The notes below the pieces were generated by a model. It ran no database searches. It had not been told where the DNA came from and was given only the letters and a program-made list of their open reading frames with translations. From CAMDPA01 sp965223035 (GTDB lineage Bacteria > Pseudomonadota > Alphaproteobacteria > Rhizobiales > Hyphomicrobiaceae), in contig OZ244980.1 in the NCBI GenBank assembly GCA_965223035.1, forward strand, positions 1,240,001 to 1,304,000: DNA of 64,000 bases. The letters are read 5' to 3'. The position numbers and the translations under genes are program-made. This document shows positions 35,216 to 43,200 of the stretch, in pieces (within the stretch, counting starts at the first letter, position 1; each line of letters starts with the position of its first letter).

Positions 35216-35400
35216 TCAGATCATGTCCGCCTAAGCCGGGTCAGCCGTCTCGGCCCGCTCCCCGCCCAATTCCTCCACTCCATTCCCCCATTGGGCCAGC
35301 CAATGGCATGATGTTCTGGGTGGCGAGTGGAGGAACCGGGCATGGTTGAGGAACCGGGCATGGAGCGGGACGGTTCCAGCACACTGTGAAACGCTATCGT
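35216..35400. repeat. Family B repeat with internal 18-bp duplication
   Basis: CAGATCATGTCCGCCTAAGC, CCAGCCAATGGCATGATGTT, and GCGGGACGGTTCCAGCACAC TGTGAAACGCT form the most complete family B copy. Inside it GAGGAACCGGGCATGGTT is tandemly duplicated (35330-35363). Confidence 0.75.
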
Positions 35401-35408
35401 TGATCGGA

Positions 35409-36320
35409 TCAAGGGATCGAATCGGTCGCGGAGGCGTCGGCACAAGCGCTGAACTCGACTTCCACGGTGGCGTGGGCGATCCCGAACCGCTTGGCAAGCC
35501 GGTCCTTGATTTCGGCTGTTATGTGCTCCGGCGCGCGCGGTCTGCCCAGACGCGCATGCAGCGTGACGATCGGTCGCTCCTGTGTGATCGACCACACGTG
35601 GACGTGGTGCACATCGATTATGTCGGGAAAGGTCGCGAGCAGGTCGGCCGAAATCTCGCGGTTATCCGCGCCGCGCGGCGCGCCCTCCAACAAGATGTGT
35701 CCGCTGTCGCGGATCACCCGCCACGCTGATATGACAATCACCACCGCGACAGACAGGGAAAGCAAGGGATCGATCGGTGTCCAGCCGGTTGTTATGATGA
35801 TCACAGCTGCAACCAGAGCGGCAACAGAGCCGAGCAGATCGCCGACCACGTGCAGGGTTGCCGCCCGCACGTTGAGATTGTTGCTGGGGTCTGCATGCAA
35901 GATCCGAAACGCCGCCAGATTGACCACCAGCCCGCCGAAAGCCACCCAGAACATCACGCCGCCGAGCACCGGCGTCGGCGAACTGAGCCGATGGCAAGCC
36001 TCGACCACGATCCAAGCAGCGATGGCTATCAGCGCCAGGCCGTTGACGAAGGCGATTAGGATCGAGAAGCGGTCATAGCCGTAGGTGCGTTTCCAGTCGG
36101 CCGGACGACGGGCCAATCGAAAGCCGTACCAGGCCAGCGCCAAGCTGGCGAAATCCGTCAGCATGTGTCCGGCGTCGGCCAACAAGGCGAGCGAGCCTGC
36201 AACCAAACCGCCAAGCAGCTCCGCCAGCATGAACGTTCCGGTCAACGCTGCGGCGATGGCGAGCCGTCGTTCACTGCCGGCGTGAACGTGAAGGTGATGG
36301 TCATGGTTGTGCAGGGTCAT
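35409..36320 (-). CDS. Cation diffusion facilitator (CDF) family transporter
   Basis: 303 residues from MTLHNHDHHLHVHAG (ATG 36320). A His-rich N-terminus precedes six helices. ALLADAGHMLTDFASLALAW holds the HxxxD metal site of helix 2, and ATLHVVGDLLGSVAALVAAV the matching site of helix 5. A cytoplasmic ferredoxin-like domain follows (about 205-295; DIIDVHHVHVWSITQERPIV, HARLGRPRAPEHITAEIKDR). It exports zinc or a similar divalent cation in exchange for protons (ZitB/CzcD group). The start codon lies inside a 16-bp tandem repeat, so the exact start depends on repeat phase; only 36320 is in frame. Confidence 0.9.
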   Translation of the reverse strand: MTLHNHDHHLHVHAGSERRLAIAAALTGTFMLAELLGGLVAGSLALLADAGHMLTDFASLALAWYGFRLARRPADWKRTYGYDRFSILIAFVNGLALIAIAAWIVVEACHRLSSPTPVLGGVMFWVAFGGLVVNLAAFRILHADPSNNLNVRAATLHVVGDLLGSVAALVAAVIIITTGWTPIDPLLSLSVAVVIVISAWRVIRDSGHILLEGAPRGADNREISADLLATFPDIIDVHHVHVWSITQERPIVTLHARLGRPRAPEHITAEIKDRLAKRFGIAHATVEVEFSACADASATDSIP

Positions 36321-36354
36321 GGTTGTGCAGGGACATGGTTGCGCAGGGACACGG
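36301..36354. repeat. Tandem repeat, 16-bp unit TCATGGTTGTGCAGGG, about 3.4 copies
   Basis: Two perfect units (36301-36332), a third with two changes (ACATGGTTGCGCAGGG), then a partial one. The array spans the start codon and first codons of the CDF transporter on the minus strand; each unit offers a CAT (ATG), in shifting frames because 16 is not a multiple of three. Confidence 0.95.
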
Positions 36355-36442
36355 CCCCAGCTCCTGAAGTGGCGCACGTCCAAGGCGCGATGCCTGGCGG
36401 TGCAACGCGGTGATGGTATGTCCGACCTAGCTCATGTCCGAC

Positions 36443-36503
36443 CTAGATCATCGCGCCTTTAATCGGGATCGTTCCAATTCCGATTAAAGGCAGGTTGCTC
36501 TAG
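36443..36503. repeat. Family A element (copy 7)
   Basis: 61 bp, CTAG (36443) to CTAG (36500-36503), one base different from the 58658 copy. The decamer TCCGACCTAG occurs twice just left of it (36421 and 36437). Confidence 0.9.
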
Positions 36504-36615
36504 CGCATGTCTGCCTTCGGCGGATTGGCCTTGCCAGAACGCTCCTCCTCGCGGCCAGCCGATGGCCCGCTGCTAATTGGGGTGGGGTGGGGGAGCGTGG
36601 TGGCTCCAGCTAACC
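36504..36615. repeat. Family B repeat, partial, between two family A copies
   Basis: GCATGTCTGCCTTCGGCGGA, GGCCTTGCCAGAACGC, GGCCAGCCGATGGCCCGC and GTGGTGGCTCCAGCTAACCC match family B. Confidence 0.65.
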
Positions 36616-36625
36616 CCGCACCGTT

Positions 36626-36690
36626 CTTGAGCAACTTTTCTGCTTTTCATCGGGATCGTTCCGAGTCCGACAAAAAGCAGGTTGGGCTAG
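36626..36690. repeat. Family A element, second-hairpin form (copy 8)
   Basis: CTTGAGCAACTTTTCTGC at the left and GCAGGTTGGGCTAG at the right. The right CTAG (36687-36690) contains the rfbB stop codon. Confidence 0.75.
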
Positions 36691-37748
36691 ACTTTGAGTA
36701 AGCCCAAACGCTGCCCGCCATAGACAGTCTCTCGCAACGGCCGCCACCACGCCTCGTTCTCAAGATACCAATCGACGGTGCGCGCAATGCCGGTTTCAAA
36801 GGTATGCTGCGCGTGCCAGCCCAACTCTTGCTCGAGCTTGCTGGCGTCGATCGCATAGCGCTGGTCGTGGCCGGGGCGATCTGCCACGAACGTGATCAGC
36901 GAGCGTCGGCTGGGGATGGCGGGTAGCGGACGCCTCTCATCAAGCAGATCGCAAATAAGCTCCACAACGGCGAGATTGGTGCGCTCGCTGCGGGCGCCTA
37001 CGTTATAGGTCGTGCCGGGTGTGCCCTGTGTCAAAATCAGATGCAGCGCGCGCGCGTGGTCGTCCACGTAGAGCCAATCGCGGACATTTGAGCCGTTGCC
37101 GTAAACGGGTAAGGCCTGGCCCTCCAGACCGTTCAGGATCATCAGTGGAATGAGTTTCTCAGGGAAATGATACGGGCCGTAATTGTTCGAGCAGTTGGAG
37201 ATCAGCACCGGCAGGCCGTAGGTGCGGTGCCAGGCCTGCGCCAGGTGATCGGAGGCCGCCTTGCTGGCGGAATAGGGGGAGGAGGGGTCGTAAGCCGTGT
37301 GCTCAGTGAACAGTCCTTCGCTCCCGAGTGACCCGTAGACTTCGTCGGTGGAGACGTGCAGGAACCGGAACCGTTGGGCGACGTCGGCAGGCAGCTTGGA
37401 CCAGTAGGCGCGGGCGGCCTCCAACAGCACGTAGGTCCCCACAATATTGGTGTGGATGAACGCGTCCGAACCGGTGATGGAACGGTCAACGTGACTTTCA
37501 GCTGCCAAATGGATGATGGCGCTCGGTTGATGCTCGGCGATGATCGCGTCCATGCGCGGCCGATCGCAGATGTTGGCGTGAATGAAATGATAGCGCGGGT
37601 TATCGGCGACCGGCGCCAGCGAGGACAGATTCGCCGCATACGTTAGCGCGTCGACGTTGACCACCTGCGCGCCGGTGTCGCCGATCAAATGGCGGCAGAC
37701 CGCAGAACCGATAAATCCTGCCCCGCCCGTCACGATGATTGTCAACAT
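36687..37748 (-). CDS. rfbB: dTDP-glucose 4,6-dehydratase
   Basis: 353 residues. Extended short-chain dehydrogenase: IIVTGGAGFIGSAVCRHLIG (NAD-binding GxxGxxG), HLAAESHVDRSITGSDAFIH, FLHVSTDEVYGSLG (Thr-Asp-Glu of the active site), YSASKAASDHLAQAW (YxxxK catalytic pair), SNCSNNYGPYHFPEKLIPLM and VRDWLYVDDHARAL. It makes dTDP-4-keto-6-deoxyglucose in dTDP-rhamnose synthesis for surface polysaccharide. The start is ATG 37748 with AGGAGG 4 nt upstream. The partner rfbD is 20 kb away; rfbA and rfbC are not in the window. The stop codon is in the edge of a family A element. Confidence 0.95.
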   Translation of the reverse strand: MLTIIVTGGAGFIGSAVCRHLIGDTGAQVVNVDALTYAANLSSLAPVADNPRYHFIHANICDRPRMDAIIAEHQPSAIIHLAAESHVDRSITGSDAFIHTNIVGTYVLLEAARAYWSKLPADVAQRFRFLHVSTDEVYGSLGSEGLFTEHTAYDPSSPYSASKAASDHLAQAWHRTYGLPVLISNCSNNYGPYHFPEKLIPLMILNGLEGQALPVYGNGSNVRDWLYVDDHARALHLILTQGTPGTTYNVGARSERTNLAVVELICDLLDERRPLPAIPSRRSLITFVADRPGHDQRYAIDASKLEQELGWHAQHTFETGIARTVDWYLENEAWWRPLRETVYGGQRLGLLKV

Positions 37749-37829
37749 CGACCTCCTGCGCGTTCGCGGCATCTAAGACAGGCTAGCGCCAAGCGAGCGG
37801 CCGACCGCTCCGGCCGTCTTCGGGGCGCA

Positions 37830-38010
37830 ATGGGGCGCGATGGCCCATGCCCCCTGTCGATCCCTTGGGCCGATCTGGTCGCCGAGGGCGTTTCAGATTT
37901 AGCTGGTACCATCCCGCTCCCCACCTAGCCACCTCATGGCACGCTGGTGTCGGAGGAAGAGCCGGGCGGGTCGGCGGGTTGGTTCCAGCGCACACTGAAA
38001 CGCCCTCCTC
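37830..38010. repeat. Family B repeat, diverged
   Basis: ACCATCCCGCTCCCCACC, then GCCACCTCATGGCACGCTGG and GTTGGTTCCAGCGCACACTG AAACGCC resemble the family B right half. It occupies the 325-bp gap between rfbB and pbpC. Confidence 0.6.
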
Positions 38011-38073
38011 GCACCTGTTTGGATAAAATCAATGGCCACGGCAAGGGCTGGCCGTCCGGTTTCCCCGGCGGGT

Positions 38074-40242
38074 TCAGCGCAATCTTATCGTCACCCGGTC
38101 GACGCGACCCTTCGCATCGATCACGGACAAGCGCACAAAGCCGCGCCCCGGCGGCCGCCAATGCTGGCGCCGACCGTTTTGATCGGATCGGATCGGTGCG
38201 CCGTCGGCCAACCACGTCAGCGGCAAGGCGCCGCCGTCAGCCTTCAACATCAGCGCCGCGTCCTCCTCGTCGAGTTCGACCTCGGAGCGGTCCGGGGGAA
38301 AGGCGATCTGCACCGGTGGATCGAGATAGGTCTGCGCCGACCCTTGCGCGCCCGACCCCGCAAAACGACGCAACGGAGGTGGTAGATCACCGGCCGGTGC
38401 TCGTACCACGCCATCCGGCGCGGCCGGCAGCGCCGTGCGCTCGGAGCTGAGCCGCTGAAAGGCATCGAACAACAGCGGGGCCGCGGCCGTGCGCCCCGTC
38501 AGTCCTGGTGTCGACGAACCGTCCGCGCGGCCGATCCACACAGCGATTGTATGCTTGCCGTCGAAGCCCACCGACCAAGCATCGCGGTGACCATAGGATG
38601 TGCCGGTCTTGTAGGCGATCTGCCCGCCCTTCGCCTTGGCCGGCGGTGGGACGGATTTTAGGATGTGGCCGACATACCACGCTGCGACCGGGCCAAGCAG
38701 GTGTTGCGACCTGGCGCCGTCGCGGGCGAGCTGGACCGGACGCGCGCCACCGCCGGCCGCCGGCCGAGCGTTCAGCCGGTGATACAACACCATCGGCGAT
38801 CCGCCGTGCGCTAAACTGGCATAAAGCGTCGTCAGCTCGCGCAGCGTCAGCCCCAGACCACCTAAGGCAATCGCCAGCGATGGCTCGATTTCATCGCTCG
38901 GCAGCCGTGGCTTGATGCCGACGCGCCGTAGCCGGCCAATCAGCTGATGCGGACCGACCACGCCGAGCATTTTCACCGCCGGGATGTTGAGCGATGCGGC
39001 CAGAGCCTCGGCGACGGTCACCGTGCCGCGATAGTCCTCATTGAAATTCTGAGGACGGTAGCTGCCAAAACGCGCCGGCCGATCCTCGATCAGCGTCTCT
39101 GGATGGGCGCGACCCATCTCGAAGCCGAGCCCATAGATCAGTGGCTTTAAGGTCGACCCGGGGGAGCGAACCGCGACGCTCATATCGATGGCGCCGAGCC
39201 TGGCTGCATCGAAGTAATCCGAGGAGCCGACGTGGGCCAGCACCTGTCCGGTGGCATGCTCAACCACCATCAGGGCGGCCGAGATCCGCTTGCCACGACG
39301 CCGGGCATGGTCGCGCGCCAACCGCTGCAGGTTCAGCTGTAGGTCACGGTCGATGGTCAGCCTGATCTCGAGCGTGTCCGGCTGGCGGCGGGCAACCTCT
39401 TGCTCGGCAAGATGAGGCGCTGCCTTGGGAAACTCCCGCCGGCGCGTCGGCACCGGTTCGTTGCGCGCTCGACGCGCTTCAATCGCGGTGATGACACCGG
39501 CGCCGAGCGCGCGTTCCAGCACGCGGTCGCGTGCCCGCCGGGCCCGCTGCGCAAACCGGTCCGGCCGGCGCAGCGCCGGCGACTGCGGCAGCGCCACCAG
39601 CAGTGCGGCTTGGCCGACCGACAGCACCCGCGGCTCTTTACCGAAATAGGCAAGCGACGCTGCGCGTACGCCCTCCAGATTGCCGCCGAACGGGGCAAGA
39701 CGCAGATAAAGCTGCAGGATCTGTTGCTTCGACAGCCTGCGCTCAAGGTCGAGCGCGTGCACCATCTGCCGCAGCTTGCCGCGCACGGAGCGCTGGTTTT
39801 CGCCGGTGAGCAGCCGCGCAACTTGCATGGTGAGCGTCGATCCACCCGACACGATCCGGCCATTGGTGACGAATTGCACGACAGCACGACCCATTGACCA
39901 AGGGTCGACGCCCCAATGCGACTTGAAGCGCCTGTCCTCGAACGCCATCAACATCGCCAGGTACCGCGGATCGACGTCAGCCGGCGCGACCGGAAGACGC
40001 CAGCGGCCCTCCGGCGTGGTAAAGGCACGCAACAGTTGGCCATGACGATCAATCACCGTCACTGAAAGCCGATCGGCATTGGCCAGCGGTACCGGATCGA
40101 AGCGCGCCGTCGCCAGCCACAACCCGAAGCCGGCAACCATCAGCCCGCCGCAGATGATAAGACCGGTCGCTCGAGCGCGACCAAGCCAGCGATTGCGTCG
40201 CCCGTGCACCGCTCCCGATCCCGCCCGCGTCATCAGCCTCAC
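38074..40242 (-). CDS. pbpC: Penicillin-binding protein 1C
   Basis: 722 residues from GTG 40242 (ATG 40233 also possible). One N-terminal membrane anchor (about 27-45). The GT51 transglycosylase domain shows AFEDRRFKSHWGVDP with the catalytic Glu, GGSTLTMQVARLL and KQQILQLYLRLAPFGGNLEG. The transpeptidase domain has SPGSTLKPLIYGLG (SxxK), ASLNIPAVK (SxN) and YKTGTSYGHRDAW (KTG). A C-terminal BiPBP_C beta-domain closes the protein. It polymerises and cross-links peptidoglycan in the periplasm. The start lies 7 bp after the alpha-2-macroglobulin stop, so the two genes form an operon, the well-known YfhM-PbpC pairing. Confidence 0.95.
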   Translation of the reverse strand: MRLMTRAGSGAVHGRRNRWLGRARATGLIICGGLMVAGFGLWLATARFDPVPLANADRLSVTVIDRHGQLLRAFTTPEGRWRLPVAPADVDPRYLAMLMAFEDRRFKSHWGVDPWSMGRAVVQFVTNGRIVSGGSTLTMQVARLLTGENQRSVRGKLRQMVHALDLERRLSKQQILQLYLRLAPFGGNLEGVRAASLAYFGKEPRVLSVGQAALLVALPQSPALRRPDRFAQRARRARDRVLERALGAGVITAIEARRARNEPVPTRRREFPKAAPHLAEQEVARRQPDTLEIRLTIDRDLQLNLQRLARDHARRRGKRISAALMVVEHATGQVLAHVGSSDYFDAARLGAIDMSVAVRSPGSTLKPLIYGLGFEMGRAHPETLIEDRPARFGSYRPQNFNEDYRGTVTVAEALAASLNIPAVKMLGVVGPHQLIGRLRRVGIKPRLPSDEIEPSLAIALGGLGLTLRELTTLYASLAHGGSPMVLYHRLNARPAAGGGARPVQLARDGARSQHLLGPVAAWYVGHILKSVPPPAKAKGGQIAYKTGTSYGHRDAWSVGFDGKHTIAVWIGRADGSSTPGLTGRTAAAPLLFDAFQRLSSERTALPAAPDGVVRAPAGDLPPPLRRFAGSGAQGSAQTYLDPPVQIAFPPDRSEVELDEEDAALMLKADGGALPLTWLADGAPIRSDQNGRRQHWRPPGRGFVRLSVIDAKGRVDRVTIRLR

Positions 40243-40249
40243 CGTCCGC

Positions 40250-43200
40250 CTATTTCGAGTTTGCGCTCACCGTCAGACGCCCCGCGGCGGTTCTGGCATA
40301 CCGCTCGGGTCGATACATGTCCTCAACCGTTGCGGCTGGATGCACGAAGCGACCCGGCGTCACCGCGCGCACCAAATAGGCGACCGTCGCTTGCGATCGG
40401 GCGCGACCGCCGCGTGGTTGTCCGCGGCGGCTGGACGGCCGACCGGTGAAATTGAACGCGGCAACGAAACGGTCGTCACGGAACTCGGTATGCTCCGGAC
40501 GGACCTTCGTCTTGAGCCAACTGAAGGTCTTCAGATCCGCGCTCTCGACGAGGCGAGGGTTCTCGATCTCCAGTCCGGCTGGCAACCGATCAACCAGCAG
40601 CACCCGGCCACCGGCGTGCGCGCCGGTCACTCGCAACACCACCACCAGTCGTTGGTTCTGGTTTAATCGCGCCGCCCCGCCGGTAGCGCTGTCCAGCTGC
40701 ACCGGCGAGCCGTCCAACCGGTAGTAGCTGCGCTCGATGGAGAAGCCCTTCTCGATCGGCGGCTCCGGCGTCAAGGCGGCGCCCATCACGGAGACCACCG
40801 CATCGACCGCCTGCTCGCCTTGGTTGGTGATAACGAGGTTGCCTGATGTGATCTCGGACCCGCTCAGCCGTCGGTTGAACGCTCCCACATGCGGCACGCC
40901 GTTGACCTCCAGCGTGGTATCGCGGGCCCGTTGCGACAACGCGTGCGCGGCCAACAGCATCCAGGCTTGCTCCTGCGTCGAGGTATACTGGCGTGCGCTG
41001 AAGGCTTTCGCCAAAACGTCTGCCAGCCCTGGCACCTCTTCCTTCAGCGCTCGCACTTCGCTGGCCAGCGTGATGAGCGCGGCCCGATCGCGCAGGTTCG
41101 ATCCAAAATCGAAGCGCACCGGCTGCTCGGCTTCGTCGGTCCGCTTGATGGCTGCACGGAACGCGCGCTCGGCCCGTTGGCGATCGCCCAACATCGCAAG
41201 TGCCGCGCCGAGCTGGGCTTGTGCGAGAGCTGTGGCAAACCGGTCCAACCGTGTGTCGACGAAGTAGCGCAACTCGCCTACCGGAGCCCTGCCGTTGCGC
41301 GCCAACACGTACAGTGCGTAGGCCCTGGCCTCGCCACCGGTTGCAAAGTCCTGGGCATAGGAGACGAACGCTTGCAGCCGGTCGAGCGCGGCATCGAACG
41401 CGCCTGGCTTGACCTGAAAGCCCGCCTCCCGGGCACGCGTCAGAAAGTCGGTGACGTAGGCCGTGGTCCAAAGATCCGGGTTGCCCGCATGCCATAACCC
41501 GAAGGCTCCGCTCGACGATTGGAACTCCAGCACACGGGCAATCGCGCCTTGGATGCGTGGTTTGATTGTTTGATCCCGTTGCTGACCGGCCAACACCCCA
41601 AGCGCGTTGGCGTAAAGTAGCGGCAGGGCCCGCGAGACCGTCTGTTCGACGCAGCCATAGGGATAGCGATCGAGCTGGGTGAGCAAGCCCGGCACGTCCA
41701 ACCTCGCCAATGGTCCCACGCTGACACTGATGGTCGTGCGATCAGGGTCGAGGTCGGCGAGCAGATCAGCCGACAAGGTCACCCCACCGGTTTTCGGCGC
41801 CAATTTGGCTACGCTCACACGTTTGATGTCCTGAGCTGGAAGTTTCACGTCGAACGTGAGGCGGCGCGTGATATCGACACCGGCCGGGCCCATCAAGCGT
41901 ACGTCGTAGTGGGTCAACACCGGTTGCGTTGGCTTCAGCGTCAGCGTCTCGGATTTGCGCTCGCCGGCTGCGAGCTCGAGCTCCCGGTTCACGATGCTGG
42001 TGCCCGAGCGGTCGGTGCTGCGATTGACGGTCAGCCGGTAGCGGCCCGCAGCGCCGGACACGTTGTGGAGCGACAGGTCGAGCACGGCCTCGTCGCCCGC
42101 TGTCAAAAACCGCGGGGCGGAGGCGGTGATCGCGACCGGATCGCGCACCGTGACCTCGGTTGAGGCGTGGCCGACCCGGTGCTTGCTCCAGGCCACGGCC
42201 ATCACCCGCACCTCGCCATTGAACTCCGGCAGGTCGAAGTCAATGGTCGCGCTGCCGGTGGCGGCGTCGACCTTGACGATGCCCGAGTGCAACGCCAGCA
42301 ATCGCTCCACCGGCGGGTTGCCCGACATGCTGAGGCCACCGTCATCGCCGGCGCCGGATCTCAGTTTGCCGCGTTCGGCTCGCATGCCATCGATCAAGCG
42401 GCCGTATAGGTCGCGGATCTCCGTGCTCAATCGGGTCTGCGCGAAGAACCAACCGGCCGGATCCGGCGATTTGAATCTCGTGAGATTGAGAATACCGGTA
42501 TCGACGACGGCCACGGTCGCGTAGGCCGCTTCGCCGCGACCGAGACCGGACAACTTGAGGGGAACGTTCAGGCGGGCGCCGGAGCCAACCAGCTTCGGCG
42601 GCTGCAGGTCGACCTTCACCAGCTGCTTGGACGGGTCCAGCCTGAGCCAGGTGAGGCCGATCGAGCGGGTCGGCATACGCTTCGCCTTGGCGTCGAGCGG
42701 CCGGTACAACGCGGCGGCGACGTAGGCGCCGGCACCCCAATTCTCGCCGACTTCGAACGGAACGTCGCCTCCGCCCTTCGGCACGTCGACAGTACGCTGT
42801 AGCAACAGACCGTTGCCGAGCACCGTCAACAACAGCTTGCCGCCGCGCTTGGAGGCGACCTTCAGCTTGGCGGTATCGCCGGCCTGATAGCTCGGCTTAT
42901 CCAACGCCACGTCTAGCGTTTCTGGTGACTCCGCACTGTCGCCGCCGTACCAGCCGGCATTGAATGTAACGCTTGAGAGCGGCCCGTTGGCCGTCGCATC
43001 CGCCACCTCCAAGCGGTAGCGCCCGGGCTTAGTCTGGTGCTCGATGCGCATGGCCGCGTCGGCGGTGCTGGTCACTTGGCCATCGCCGACTTTGCGGGTC
43101 CGGGTGACCGCGTCGTAGCTCCAGCTCCCGTTTTCTCGGTACCACTGCCAGCGCCGCTCCAACCGATAAAGCGTCCAGCTCAGCGTCTTACCGGCGACCC

